In this document: positions 33,911 through 43,297 of the stretch, one piece after another
Layout: the number at the start of each line of letters is the position of its first letter
How positions within the stretch are numbered: position 1 is the first letter of the stretch
From: RGIG1902 sp034926865
Lineage (GTDB): Bacteria > Bacillota > Clostridia > Oscillospirales > Butyricicoccaceae
Length of the DNA stretch: 64,000 nucleotides
Assembly (NCBI GenBank): GCA_034926865.1
Contig: JAYFQP010000007.1
Span: 1-64,000 of the forward strand
Direction: 5' to 3'
The notes under the pieces: model-generated
Told to the model about the DNA's origin: nothing
The model's input: the letters and a program-made list of their open reading frames with translations, nothing else
The model's database searches: none
Program-made: the position numbers and the translations under genes

Positions 33911-35662
33911 TTATTTTAGCCTTGGGCTGCGGGGCATCGCCCATGCGTCATGGTCTGTATGCAGCAGCATATGGGATTTGTGTGACAGCGGGCCTCCGAG
34001 GTAATCGTCATAAAGGTGTTGAACGTCCTCATTATGATGAGAGAACCGCACCTTCGCCTTTGAATCAAGGAAATAAAGAGTCTTTCCACGATCAAAGGCA
34101 AGCTCCTCACCATCGTGGATAGGCTGGCCCCCTCCGCCTACGCAGCCTCCTGGACATGCCATGACTTCCACAAAATCATACCGTGCCTCGCCGCTTTCGA
34201 TGGCATCTATAAGCTTGCGTGTGTTTGCAAGACCGCTGACGACGGCGGCTTTTACAGTGGCGTCGCCGATTTTTATTTCCGCTTCGGTTATGCCTGCCTT
34301 TTCGGTTTGGGCTCTGACGAGTTTAAATGCATCTGGATCGGGATCCTGGCCTGTGACCATGAAATGAGCCGAGCGAAGGGCGGCTTCCATGACTCCGCCG
34401 GTAGCGCCAAAGATGACACCTGCGCCGGAGGCATCGCCCATAACAGAGTCAAAAGGTATTTCTGACAGCGTAAGCGGGTCGATATGAGATGAGCGGATCA
34501 TACGCGTAAGTTCTCTTGTGGTCAGAACAACATCCACATCATGTCCGGCATATTCTCCGAAGAAAAGCTCCATGTTGCTTTCGCCCTTTTTAGCTACACA
34601 GGGCATAATGGAAACAGTAAAAATATCGTCAGGGTTTTTATTTATAGAGCGTGCGAAATATGATTTCATTACTGCCCCAAACATTTGCTGAGGTGATTTG
34701 GCAGTGGAGAGGCGGGAAACAAGATGGGGATACTGCGACTTTATAAAGCGTACCCAGCCGGGACAGCAGGAGGTGAACATCGGGCGGATTTTCGTTTCGC
34801 CATTCGTAAAGCGCTCAAGAAACTCGTGGGCCTCCTCCATGATGGTAAGATCGGCAGAAAACACTGTATCGAAGACATAATCGGCACCCATCTGTTTTAA
34901 GGCATCGGCTATTTTGCCTACTGGAGCTTCTTCCGGGGTGAGGCCAAAGGCTTCGCCCCAGGCAGTTCGAATAGCAGGGGCTATCTGGAATATAACGGTT
35001 TTTGCCGGGTCAGCCATTGCCTCCCAGACTTTTTCTGTATCATCACGTTCACGAAGAGCACCAACAGGGCAGTGTGTTATGCACTGTCCGCAGAGGGAAC
35101 AGTCTGTCTGCTCGATCGTCCTGCCGCGCGAGACATTGACTGTAGAGCGCGTGCCTGTAGATTCCATTTGCCAGATATTGAGACCCTGAACCTTGTCGCA
35201 GATCTGAACGCATCGGAGGCATTTGATACATTTGGCAGAATCCTTTATAAGAGGGAAGTTTTGATCCCACTTGTGATGCTCAAGCACTTCGGTATAAGGA
35301 ATATCGTATATATTAAGATCATTCGCCATTTTCTGAAGCGAGCAGTTGCCGCTTCTTACGCATGTGGCACACTTGCAGTCATGCTGAGAAAGTATGAGCT
35401 GAACTGTCTTGCGGCGGTCAAGCCTTACCTTTGGGCTGTTAGTGTAAATCACCATGCCATCTTCAATAATATTGTTGCAGGAGGTGACAAGGCGTTCCTT
35501 GCCCTCAACCTCTACAACACATACGCGGCAGGCAGCTATTTCATTCAGGTCCTTAAGGTAGCAAAGATGGGGGACGGGTATTCCTGCCTGTTCGGCAGCG
35601 ACCATAATTGTTGTGCCCTCTGGGGCCGTTATCTTCCTGTTATTGATAGTAAGGGTTACCAT
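33911..35662 (-). CDS. [FeFe] hydrogenase catalytic subunit, A2-like
   Basis: 583 aa. Domains in order: [2Fe-2S] ferredoxin with Cys34, 45, 48 and 62; His94-Cys98-Cys101-Cys107 [4Fe-4S]; two-cluster ferredoxin around CIKCLRCVQIC and CSLCGQCITHCP (residues about 143-200); H-cluster domain with L1 TSCCPGW, L2 MPCVAKKGES and L3 MACPGGCVGGGG. The N-terminal modules are those of electron-linked multi-subunit enzymes. Its only operon partner is a flavoprotein fused to a NuoF-type cluster module, so it resembles the class that HydDB calls group A2, glutamate synthase-linked hydrogenases. It overlaps that gene by 7 bases and probably oxidises or evolves H2 coupled to NAD(P)H. The assignment to A2 rests on context. 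Confidence 0.93.
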   Translation of the reverse strand: MVTLTINNRKITAPEGTTIMVAAEQAGIPVPHLCYLKDLNEIAACRVCVVEVEGKERLVTSCNNIIEDGMVIYTNSPKVRLDRRKTVQLILSQHDCKCATCVRSGNCSLQKMANDLNIYDIPYTEVLEHHKWDQNFPLIKDSAKCIKCLRCVQICDKVQGLNIWQMESTGTRSTVNVSRGRTIEQTDCSLCGQCITHCPVGALRERDDTEKVWEAMADPAKTVIFQIAPAIRTAWGEAFGLTPEEAPVGKIADALKQMGADYVFDTVFSADLTIMEEAHEFLERFTNGETKIRPMFTSCCPGWVRFIKSQYPHLVSRLSTAKSPQQMFGAVMKSYFARSINKNPDDIFTVSIMPCVAKKGESNMELFFGEYAGHDVDVVLTTRELTRMIRSSHIDPLTLSEIPFDSVMGDASGAGVIFGATGGVMEAALRSAHFMVTGQDPDPDAFKLVRAQTEKAGITEAEIKIGDATVKAAVVSGLANTRKLIDAIESGEARYDFVEVMACPGGCVGGGGQPIHDGEELAFDRGKTLYFLDSKAKVRFSHHNEDVQHLYDDYLGGPLSHKSHMLLHTDHDAWAMPRSPRLK

Positions 35663-37488
35663 ATCTTGTTGCGCCCTCCTTTGATGATGCCAAAGCCGAA
35701 ATGGTCGCAGCGCAGGCAGCGGCCTGCCTCCTGGCAGGCTTCTTTAGCGCTCATGCAGTTTTCCACGGCTTCAAAGTCTTTTGTCCTTTCGCCGGCTTCT
35801 CTTTCTGAAAGCTCTGCCCTGCCGCAGGGAGCGCGGTCATGAAGCCCGGGGTTGGGGACCTCGACATCGCAGGAGATTATGTGGTGGAATCCAAGGTATT
35901 CGTCGATGTTGGCAGCGATTGCTTTGGCGGCTGCTATTGCCTTGATAACTGTAGCGGGGCCTGTAGCACAGTCTCCGCCTGCGAATACGCCAGGGATATC
36001 AGAGAAGGTTCCAAAACGGCTGGCCATAATTACGCCTTTTGCAACAGGAACACCGGCCTTCTGAAAATGCTCAGATTCAATGCTCTGCCCAACTGCATCG
36101 ATTAGGGTGGTGCAGGGGATGAAGCTTTCCGGCTCGCCATCAGGCCTCACACAGGCCCTGCCGTCTTTTATCGAGCTTATCATCTGGGGAGTAATCCAAA
36201 TGCCTTTTACATGGTTTTTTTCGTCGACATCAATTTGGGAGGGGGCTTTGAGCGTAAGAACTTCCACGCCTTCTGCAACGGCTGCTTCTATTTCAGCCGG
36301 CAGAGCCGTCATATCAGACATCCTGCGACGGTAGACTATACTGACCTTGGAGGCGCCCAGCCTCATGGCTGTTCTTACGGCGTCCATAGCTACGTTTCCT
36401 CCACCTATCACTGCTACTTCCTGGCCGTGAAGATCTCCGTTTCGCTTCATTTCCACATCGCGAAGGAACTGTACAGCCGACATAACACCTTCCGCGTCTT
36501 CATTTTCAAGGTTTAACTTTTTGTCGGTGCTGGCGCCGATGGTTATAAGAACGGCGTCGTATTCGTCTCTGAGCTGCTGTATGGTCACGTTGTCGCCGAC
36601 TCTGACGCCGTATTTTACTTCAACCCCTGTGGAGAGAATAGCCTCTATATCGTCATCGAGCCTGTCCTTGGGCAGGCGATAGTTTGGTATGCCATAGCGG
36701 AGCATTCCGCCGAGCTTCGGCAGCATTTCATATACAGTAACTGCATGACCCATCAAACGCAGATAATAAGCGGTAGTCAGGCCGCTTGGCCCCCCTCCGA
36801 CGATCGCTACTTTTGTCCCGGTATCCGCTCCGCACGGGGGAGGGGGAACCTTGCCTGCTTTATCGGCGGCATAGCGTTTCAGCCCGCGGATGTTGATGGA
36901 ATCATCAATCATATTTCTGCGGCATCGTGCTTCACAGGGGTGTTCGCATATAAACGCACATGTTGTTGGGAAAGGATTGTCTTTTCGTATAAGCCTGATG
37001 GCATCCTGATAACGTCCTTCTCCAACAAGGGCGATATAGCCTGGGATATCAACGGCGGCCGGGCACAGCGCTACACATGGTACAGGTAAGCTGTATGTGC
37101 AGGTGCAGCGTCCCTCGTTAATATGACGCTCATAATCGTCACGACATCCGATAAGACTTTTGTAAACCATTTCAGCTGCCTGATATCCAATGGCACAGTC
37201 GGCTGAGTGCATTATTGAAAGGGCAGTTTCGTTCATAAGCTTAAGTGTGTCCATGGTGGCTTTGCCATCAAGAACATCGCTGAGGAGGTTGTAAAGCTGC
37301 ATAAGGCCGATTCGGCACGGGGCGCATTTGCCGCAGCTTTGAGCTCGGCATAGCTCCAAAAAGGCCTTTGTGACATCTACGGGACATAAACCTGGAGGGC
37401 TTGCTTCTATTCGACGTTCAAGGTCTCGGTAAAGGCCTTCAACGACGAGCTGTGATTTGCTAGGGGTTGGAATTTCCAGTCTGCTCAC
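35656..37488 (-). CDS. NuoF-type [4Fe-4S] module fused to GltD-type NAD(P)H oxidoreductase
   Basis: 610 aa. Residues 35-110 resemble the NuoF C-terminal cluster domain, with Cys52, Cys55, Cys58 and Cys98 in RAQSCGKCAPCRIG and SADCAIG. The NuoF FMN/NADH domain itself is missing. From about residue 130 on it is GltD/NfnB-like: CVALCPAAVDIPGY and CAFICEHPCEARC for iron-sulfur, AIVGGGPSGLTTAYYLR for FAD, AVIGGGNVAMDAVRTAMRLGA for NAD(P)H, and GVFAGGDCATGPATVIKAIA. The end has CQEAGRCLRC. It is inferred to pass electrons between NAD(P)H and the hydrogenase encoded immediately downstream (7-base overlap). NADH or NADPH preference is not clear. Confidence 0.88.
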   Translation of the reverse strand: MSRLEIPTPSKSQLVVEGLYRDLERRIEASPPGLCPVDVTKAFLELCRAQSCGKCAPCRIGLMQLYNLLSDVLDGKATMDTLKLMNETALSIMHSADCAIGYQAAEMVYKSLIGCRDDYERHINEGRCTCTYSLPVPCVALCPAAVDIPGYIALVGEGRYQDAIRLIRKDNPFPTTCAFICEHPCEARCRRNMIDDSINIRGLKRYAADKAGKVPPPPCGADTGTKVAIVGGGPSGLTTAYYLRLMGHAVTVYEMLPKLGGMLRYGIPNYRLPKDRLDDDIEAILSTGVEVKYGVRVGDNVTIQQLRDEYDAVLITIGASTDKKLNLENEDAEGVMSAVQFLRDVEMKRNGDLHGQEVAVIGGGNVAMDAVRTAMRLGASKVSIVYRRRMSDMTALPAEIEAAVAEGVEVLTLKAPSQIDVDEKNHVKGIWITPQMISSIKDGRACVRPDGEPESFIPCTTLIDAVGQSIESEHFQKAGVPVAKGVIMASRFGTFSDIPGVFAGGDCATGPATVIKAIAAAKAIAANIDEYLGFHHIISCDVEVPNPGLHDRAPCGRAELSEREAGERTKDFEAVENCMSAKEACQEAGRCLRCDHFGFGIIKGGRNKIW

Positions 37489-37859
37489 TCTCTCACCTCG
37501 TTAAAAATAAGCCGTCTTACGGGGACGGGCTTGTATATCTGTATTTTATTATACAATAGAAAGACATTCAAGGGATTTCGACAAAATATTGATAAAAAAA
37601 TGACGATTTCTGAGGCCAAATTTCTGGAAATATCGTGCTTATTGCCTTTTTTAGTTGTCTTATGATATAATATTTAAAGCATAAATAGCCAAATATTGCT
37701 GCAAATATGATATAATAACAAAATATGGATTATATTAGTAATGATTTAGAGACGAAGCTGTTTTTGTCAAATGCAAAAACGCCATGCATTTCATGGAGAA
37801 AAGCTCGGCTGATTTGCTGAAATGGAATAGCCGTTTCTTTGCTGATGGGAGTTAAACAT
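37489..37859. other. Divergent intergenic region of hydrogenase operon and DUF4392 gene
   Basis: No gene. TTGCCT (37642-37647), 18 bases, TATAAT (37666-37671) is a plausible plus-strand promoter. A second TATAAT at 37711-37716 lacks a -35 partner. On the minus strand a TATAAT lies near 37549-37554 without a good -35. Confidence 0.45.
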
Positions 37860-38756
37860 ATGAGAAGTTTGTTTGAAAGGCTCGAAAGAATACTTTCATT
37901 TGATCCCGGCCAAAGAGGGCTGTTGGGATGGCTTCCTTCCCCGGAAATAGAAAGGGCGGCTGAACTTTTGAAGAGCGCGGAGGACATTCTCATTGTCACA
38001 GGGTTCCCGATCATGGGTATGGGAATAGGCGAAACCGACGGGCCTGTGGGTGCGGCATCCTTGGCAAAAGCGTGCTTTATGGCTGGGAAAAAAGCATATA
38101 TAGTCACCGACAGTTATTCCTCCGACATTGTAAAGGCATGCCTTAGGGGTGTAATGGCCGAGAATTGCCCTGTTTATGTGCTTGATATAGATAAGGGAGA
38201 GAGCGGATGCGTAAAGCTTGTCCGCCGTCTTAAACCCTCACTTATAGTAGCTATAGAGCGTCCCGGCAAGGGTCATGACGGCCATTTTCATAATATGCAC
38301 GGTAATATTATTGACAATATGGTTGCTGATACCGATGCACTTTTAAAGGCCGGCATACCTACGATAGCTATAGGCGACGGCGGAAACGAGCTTGGGATGG
38401 GTAATTATTACGATATAATCCGGGAGCGGGTTCCGTCAGGCGCGGTTATTGGCGCAAGGGAGACAAGCGACGCGGCGTTGGTCTGCGGAGTCTCCAACTG
38501 GTGGGGATGGGGGCTGGCGGCGGTGCTGAGTGGGCTTTACGGGAAAGATTGCCTGACAAGCGCGGACGAAGAATATGGGGCCTTGAGACTTATGGTCCAA
38601 GCCGGCGGAGTAGACGGGGTATTGAAGAAACAGATTATGTCGGTAGACGGCATAGAGCTGGGAGGTATCTCCGAGATCCATGGACGGATAAAAGAGGCTA
38701 TCGGGCTTTATTTTGAGGAGAGTCTGGGCCAAAATCTGGTGGCAAATGTAATTTAA
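37860..38756 (+). CDS. DUF4392 (D-glutamate cyclase-like) protein
   Basis: 298 aa. The sequence VTGFPIMGMGIGETDGPVGA near residue 45, AIERPGKGHDGHFHNMHGN around residue 140 and IAIGDGGNELGMGNY around residue 175 are hallmark stretches of the DUF4392/glutamate cyclase C-terminal-like family, implicated in D-glutamate handling in mammals. Bacterial roles are not defined. The chosen ATG has GGGAG 8 bases upstream. It precedes the SRP RNA gene and is not obviously linked to the hydrogenase. Confidence 0.88.
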   Translation: MRSLFERLERILSFDPGQRGLLGWLPSPEIERAAELLKSAEDILIVTGFPIMGMGIGETDGPVGAASLAKACFMAGKKAYIVTDSYSSDIVKACLRGVMAENCPVYVLDIDKGESGCVKLVRRLKPSLIVAIERPGKGHDGHFHNMHGNIIDNMVADTDALLKAGIPTIAIGDGGNELGMGNYYDIIRERVPSGAVIGARETSDAALVCGVSNWWGWGLAAVLSGLYGKDCLTSADEEYGALRLMVQAGGVDGVLKKQIMSVDGIELGGISEIHGRIKEAIGLYFEESLGQNLVANVI

Positions 38757-38767
38757 CATTTTTTTAA

Positions 38768-38796
38768 TTGAAATATGGCACATACTATAGTATAAT
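38768..38796 (+). promoter_or_regulatory. Promoter upstream of the SRP RNA
   Basis: TTGAAA (38768-38773), 17 bases, TATAAT (38791-38796). It would transcribe the SRP RNA and perhaps dnaX. The transcript start would be about 85 bases before the paired 5' end of the RNA, so either the precursor is processed or another start is used. Confidence 0.6.
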
Positions 38797-38887
38797 TTAT
38801 TATCAATGCGGGTCTTGAAATATATTCCGGCATTACAAAAAGCAATATAAAGATTTTGCTCATATATTTGAAGGGCAATCACGCAGA

Positions 38888-39179
38888 GTGATCCTTTTTG
38901 CCGTACTATCCGGGGAGTTAGCGGCTCCCTGTCGCCTGAAATCCGCTATAGCAGGGGAGAATGTACGTTGAGGGAGTTTGCGGGCATCGTCTGTCCCTAA
39001 AATCGGATTGTGAGAGATCGGTCCTGCGCAATGGCCTGCCGCGAACCATGTCAGACGGGGAACCGAGCAGCATTAAGCGGCGCCGGCTGTGTGCCGCAGT
39101 AAACCGGTTTTGAGTCCGATTTTCCCGAAACAGGATGTCAGCAGGCTTTCGAGGCGTAATGTACGGCAAAAAGGATCAC
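38888..39179 (+). ncRNA. ffs: Large signal recognition particle RNA (Alu-domain type)
   Basis: About 292 nt. The two ends pair perfectly over 19 bp (GTGATCCTTTTTGCCGTAC at 38888 with its complement at 39161-39179). The conserved SRP54-binding core is visible around 39045-39085: ACCATGTCAGACGGGGAACC and GAGCAGCATTAAG. The 5' part has the Alu-domain-like hairpins. This is the Bacillus/Clostridium-type 6S-like SRP RNA, at its classical place just upstream of dnaX. A T-rich stretch (39180-39190) follows as terminator or attenuator. Confidence 0.92.
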
Positions 39180-39210
39180 TTTCTTTTTTCTTGACGGAAG
39201 GAGGGGTTTT

Positions 39211-40827
39211 GTGGACAATCTGGCACTTTACAGAAAATACCGCCCCCTTACCTTTTCACAGGTGATAGGGCAAAATAGCATAACATCCTCTCTGATGGAG
39301 CAGGTGGAGAGCGGGCGCATATCACACGCCTATCTTTTTACAGGAACAAGAGGCACAGGAAAAACGACCTGTGCTAAAATTCTGGCCAGAGCCATATGCT
39401 GCCAAAACCCAAAAGGTGGCAACCCATGCAATGAATGCCCAGCCTGCCGTGCGATTTTAAGCGGGTCGGCCCTTGATATAACAGAGATAGACGCCGCTTC
39501 CAATAACGGGGTCGACAATATCCGTGACCTGCGGCAGGAGGCTATGTATGCCCCGTCGGAACTCAGGTACCGCGTCTACATCATCGACGAGGTGCATATG
39601 CTTTCACAGGGCGCTTTTAATGCGCTTTTGAAGACATTGGAAGAGCCGCCTTCTCATGTGGTATTTATCCTTGCCACTACAGAACTGCATAAGGTTCCTG
39701 CCACTATCCTATCGCGCTGCCAGCGCTATGATTTCAGGCGCATACCTTCCGAGATAATGGCCGGCGAGCTTGAGAACATCGCAAAGCGTGATGGTTTTTT
39801 GCTTGACCATGACGCTGCAGATATACTTGCCGCTATGGGCGATGGGTCTATGCGTGACAGTATATCTCTTATGGACAGGGCGAAGGGAGCGTCGTTCCAT
39901 GTGACAGCCGAAGGGGTTACAGAAGCTCTGGGGCTTGCTTCCGAACGCGAGATAATGGCCATATGGAATGCTATATTTGAAAATGATGCCGCAGAGGCTG
40001 TTGCGGCTTTCACGTCATGTTATATGACAGGGCGTGATATAATTTCTATTTTTGACAACTTGTTATCACTTTTAAGAGATATTTATCTATATAAAGCTAC
40101 AAAGCAAAAAGATTACCTAATGTCAAGATGGCGAAGCAGCGTGCCTGAAATGGCGGAGCAGTGCTCGGTTCCCAGGCTTGAAAGGTGTATTGAGAGCATA
40201 AACTTTTTCCTTGGGCGTACCACAAGAACTTCCGCAAAGAGGCTTGATGGAGAGATGTGCCTTATAAAAATGGCTTTGCCTGAGATGCCGGTTAAGCCTG
40301 TATATGCTTCTTCCGGCGATGGTCAAACGGCTGCGTCCTTATCAAAAGCCGAGAAAAAGCACTTGGTTAAAGATGAAGCTGAGCAGAAGCCTGAACAAAA
40401 TGAGGCGCCGCCATGGGAAGATGGCGTTTCAGCTGAGGTCTCTGCGATTTCTGACGATCAGGATGGACCTTCTCCTTTAAGGGAAGAATACGTAGCTTCC
40501 GAGCTTCAGGAAAAAAGTGAGGCTACCTCCAGCAGTTACCAGAAGCTTAGGGATTGTCTTGAAGGCAAAGTCAATTCTGCTGTGAAGATTTACCTGAAAA
40601 ATGCCTCGGTGCGTGAAACAGACGGCGGGATATATATAGAAGTTCCCGAGGAAGGGCTTATTTTCATCGGTAAGCCTGAGGTACTGGAGATTATAAGCAA
40701 AGCTGGCATTGAAGCCGGTTATACCTTTGTAAAGGTGAGCAAGATGACTCCGGTAAAGAAAAAAGACCCATTGGAAACCATAAAGAACCGGGCTGAAAGC
40801 CTTGGTATAAATGTAAAAATCAAATAA
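39211..40827 (+). CDS. dnaX: DNA polymerase III subunit gamma/tau
   Basis: 538 aa clamp-loader ATPase. Walker A GTRGTGKTT near residue 48, the zinc-binding Cys set (CCQNPKGGNPCNECPAC), DEVHMLS Walker B and the sensor region ILATTELHKVPATILSRCQR are all present. The C-terminal domain (from about residue 370) is acidic, a tau-like extension. Start is GTG 39211 with AGGAGGGG upstream. It is followed after 21 bases by ybaB and then recR, the conserved Firmicute order, and preceded by the SRP RNA. Confidence 0.97.
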   Translation: MDNLALYRKYRPLTFSQVIGQNSITSSLMEQVESGRISHAYLFTGTRGTGKTTCAKILARAICCQNPKGGNPCNECPACRAILSGSALDITEIDAASNNGVDNIRDLRQEAMYAPSELRYRVYIIDEVHMLSQGAFNALLKTLEEPPSHVVFILATTELHKVPATILSRCQRYDFRRIPSEIMAGELENIAKRDGFLLDHDAADILAAMGDGSMRDSISLMDRAKGASFHVTAEGVTEALGLASEREIMAIWNAIFENDAAEAVAAFTSCYMTGRDIISIFDNLLSLLRDIYLYKATKQKDYLMSRWRSSVPEMAEQCSVPRLERCIESINFFLGRTTRTSAKRLDGEMCLIKMALPEMPVKPVYASSGDGQTAASLSKAEKKHLVKDEAEQKPEQNEAPPWEDGVSAEVSAISDDQDGPSPLREEYVASELQEKSEATSSSYQKLRDCLEGKVNSAVKIYLKNASVRETDGGIYIEVPEEGLIFIGKPEVLEIISKAGIEAGYTFVKVSKMTPVKKKDPLETIKNRAESLGINVKIK

Positions 40828-40848
40828 ACTTATCGAAGGAGAGATTAT

Positions 40849-41178
40849 ATGAAGCCCGGAAAGATGCCCGGCGGATTCAACATGAATGCCCTTATGAAGC
40901 AAGCCCAGAAGATGCAGGAGGATATGGCTAAGCTCCAGGCCGAGCTTGAGACAAGGGAGTTTACAGCCAGCGCAGGCGGCGGTGCCGTAAAGGCTGTGGT
41001 ATGCGGCAAGCTTTTAAAGAGTCTTGAGATATCTCCCGAGGTTATTGACCCCGAAGACAGCGATATGCTCTGTGACTTGATTATGGCGGCTGTAAATGAA
41101 GCCATGTCACAGTGTGAAGAGATAACTGCCGGAGAGATGCAGAAAATCACGGGAGGAGCACAGGGGCTTCCCTTCTAA
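40849..41178 (+). CDS. ybaB: YbaB/EbfC family nucleoid-associated protein
   Basis: 109 aa. Contains the family core KMPGGFNMNALMKQAQKMQE, DMAKLQAELE and FTASAGGGAVKAVVCG, with the C-terminal helix DLIMAAVNEAM. Small DNA-binding dimer that accompanies DnaX/RecR function. It lies 21 bases after dnaX and 7 bases before recR. AAGGAGAG precedes the ATG. Confidence 0.95.
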   Translation: MKPGKMPGGFNMNALMKQAQKMQEDMAKLQAELETREFTASAGGGAVKAVVCGKLLKSLEISPEVIDPEDSDMLCDLIMAAVNEAMSQCEEITAGEMQKITGGAQGLPF

Positions 41179-41185
41179 TCAAATA

Positions 41186-41788
41186 ATGAAACATTACGCG
41201 CCACCGTTGGAAAAACTTGTCGAGCAGTTCGAGCGGCTGCCGGGGATCGGCCATAAATCGGCCGAGCGTCTGGCCTTTTTTGTGTTATCTATGAGTAATG
41301 ATGATGCAAAGGCATTTGCTGATGCGATACTTCAGGCTAAGACGTCTATTAAGACCTGTTCGATATGCCAGAATCTCACCGAAGGCGACAAGTGTCCGAT
41401 ATGCTCTGATGAAACGAGAGACCGCTCTACGATTTGTGTGGTGACAGACCCTAAGGATCTTATCGCCATAGAGCGCACCAGGGAATACAGAGGGCTTTAT
41501 CATGTGCTTCATGGCGTGATATCGCCTTTAAGCGGCATAGGGCCGGAGGATATTCGCATTAGGGAACTTCTGGAGCGTGCGGCAGGCGAGGAAGTAAAAG
41601 AGATTATTCTTGCTACAAACCCCGACACCGAGGGGGAAACAACGGCTATGTACATCGCAAGGCTGTTGAGGCCTTTCGGGCTCAAAATAACAAGGCTTGC
41701 TTATGGAATGCCTGTAGGGGGACACCTTGAGTTTTCCGACCAAAAGACGCTTTCCATGGCGCTTGAGGGCAGGCGGGAGGTAAGGTAA
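41186..41788 (+). CDS. recR: Recombination protein RecR
   Basis: 200 aa, usual length. Helix-hairpin-helix at RLPGIGHKSAERLAFFVL, zinc finger CSICQNLTEGDKCPICSD (four Cys), and Toprim domain with ICVVTDPKDLIAIE, NPDTEGE and the end LEFSDQKTLSMALEGR. Acts with RecF/RecO to load RecA at gaps. Third gene of the dnaX-ybaB-recR operon, closed by a terminator at 41894. Confidence 0.97.
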   Translation: MKHYAPPLEKLVEQFERLPGIGHKSAERLAFFVLSMSNDDAKAFADAILQAKTSIKTCSICQNLTEGDKCPICSDETRDRSTICVVTDPKDLIAIERTREYRGLYHVLHGVISPLSGIGPEDIRIRELLERAAGEEVKEIILATNPDTEGETTAMYIARLLRPFGLKITRLAYGMPVGGHLEFSDQKTLSMALEGRREVR

Positions 41789-41893
41789 ACCTCAGGGAAA
41801 AACAAAACACCTCCGACATTTTATGAGTCTTATTGTAGTTTTTCATCTGCAACTTATTTGTTTATATGGCAGCTTTGGCTGCTGCATGATAAT

Positions 41894-41937
41894 GCGCTGT
41901 ATTTGGCATATGAGGCTGAATATAGCGCTTTTTTTTT
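41894..41937 (+). terminator. Terminator of the dnaX-ybaB-recR operon
   Basis: GCGCTGTATT pairs with AATATAGCGC (one G-U), followed by a run of nine T. About 105 bases beyond recR. The remaining bases up to the DUF3841 promoter show no gene. Confidence 0.82.
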
Positions 41938-42084
41938 CTTAATTTTGGCTTTGATATATTGATAAGCCGAATAATACCTAAGTAACCATCAGGAATTGCT
42001 GAAATATTTCTTGTAAGTAAACAGCAATTTTTCATAATTTTTTATAGATTTAAATTACTGCTGACAATATGAGCTAAAATATTA

Positions 42085-42113
42085 TTGACAGGGGAACAAG
42101 GATTCAATATTAT
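42085..42113 (+). promoter_or_regulatory. Promoter of the DUF3841 pair
   Basis: Consensus TTGACA (42085-42090), 17 bases, TATTAT (42108-42113), 60 bases before the ATG at 42175. Confidence 0.65.
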
Positions 42114-42174
42114 AAAATAAATATGATTATTATATTTTGAAGATAAAAGCCCAATTTTGTGAGGAGCAATGCAT

Positions 42175-42753
42175 ATGGAATTGATCCGCGCCTGGACGCG
42201 TCAGCATGTGAGCGTGCTGCAGGAACTGGAGAAAAAAGGAGTTTATCGCGCTAAAAAAGAGTATATTTGTGAGAAGAACGGAGCAATTTCTGAGTATTAT
42301 CTGGACCTGTACAATTGGTATAGCAGATGTGCTTCACAGATTATTCCTAGACCAGAGGGGGTAGTTTATCCAATTTGGTTATTTTTAGACGAGGTATCTA
42401 AATTGCCACCCATTGAAGGAACCGTTGTGCTGGAACTGGAAATTCCAAGAGATCAGATTATTATTACAGATGTTGAGCGATGGGGCTATCGCGTGAACTA
42501 TATGTATATTCCCCTAAATGATGAGGATGCCCGCAGCCACGAAAATGAGCTGGCTAAGAACGGAATTTTCAACGAGCCTGCTATTATTCAGACGGATAAA
42601 GGGAATTTTTATCCGCTGCTCAGAAGAAAGATTGTGGATAGCTGGAAGAGAGTATTTGATCCGCCTGAAACCGGGGCGGGTGTTGTACAGGGAACTGTCT
42701 GGGAGCTGCGTATAGAATGGCTGAAAGGTGTGACCGCTGGTGGAGACAGGTAA
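42175..42753 (+). CDS. DUF3841 domain protein, first of a tandem pair
   Basis: 192 aa. The sequence ELIRAWTRQHVSVLQELEKKG at the N-terminus, YPIWLFLD and TVVLELEIPRDQIIITDVERW in the middle and ESWKRVFD-like DSWKRVFDPPETGAGVVQ near the end fit the DUF3841 family. Function unknown. GAGGAG is 8 bases before ATG 42175; an ATG at 42169 is too close to it. The second paralogue starts within its last 14 bases. Confidence 0.85.
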   Translation: MELIRAWTRQHVSVLQELEKKGVYRAKKEYICEKNGAISEYYLDLYNWYSRCASQIIPRPEGVVYPIWLFLDEVSKLPPIEGTVVLELEIPRDQIIITDVERWGYRVNYMYIPLNDEDARSHENELAKNGIFNEPAIIQTDKGNFYPLLRRKIVDSWKRVFDPPETGAGVVQGTVWELRIEWLKGVTAGGDR

Positions 42754-43297
42754 AGCTGTGTTATGGACAAGGCAGGAACAGCGTGTTCTTGATGTTCTTG
42801 AAAATGGAGAGATATACTGTGTTCAAAAGGCTTATGTAGACGCGAAATATCAGGATGTAAGCTGGAGCATGCAGACGGCGTATGGGTTTTTGATACGAAA
42901 AATGTCTGGGCTTATTCCTCCTTTAAAAGGAGAAGAATCCCCTGTCTGGCTTCATGGCAGCCCGGAAGCTACCGGCATGTTTTCGGAGGCGCCGCTGCTT
43001 AAACTTGAGGTTCCCACAGATGAATGCTTGTTTTTTGATAGGCGTAAGTGGAATTGCATTTTGAACCTGGAATATATTGCCCAATCCGATAATGACGCTG
43101 AGGCGTTTCAGAAAAAGCTGAAGGCGCAGGGAGTTACGCATTCAAGCCTGCTGCTTCGCACGCCATACTATCCGCTTTTAAAAATGGAGGTTATAAAGAG
43201 TTGGGATCGCCTATTTGAAGCTGCTATGCCAGAAATAGGGTTTCTTCAGGCGACAGTTTGGCATATAAAGCCTGAGTGGGTCAAAACCGTAAGTTAA
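42740..43297 (+). CDS. DUF3841 domain protein, second of a tandem pair
   Basis: 185 aa from GTG 42740, a paralogue of the preceding gene. Matching segments are AVLWTRQEQRVLDVLENGEI, SPVWLHGSPE, LKLEVPTDECLFFDRRKW and SWDRLFEAAMPEIGFLQATV. GTG 42740 overlaps the first gene by 14 bases. A second GTG at 42758 is a possible start with GGAGACAGG just before it, which better matches the paralogue's N-terminus. Function unknown. Both are transcribed from the promoter at 42085 and end at a terminator at 43431. Confidence 0.82.
   Translation: METGKAVLWTRQEQRVLDVLENGEIYCVQKAYVDAKYQDVSWSMQTAYGFLIRKMSGLIPPLKGEESPVWLHGSPEATGMFSEAPLLKLEVPTDECLFFDRRKWNCILNLEYIAQSDNDAEAFQKKLKAQGVTHSSLLLRTPYYPLLKMEVIKSWDRLFEAAMPEIGFLQATVWHIKPEWVKTVS

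Noticed and set aside
35072..35842. 256-codon plus-strand frame opposite hydrogenase
   Set aside because: Shadow of the hydrogenase and its partner, with random composition.
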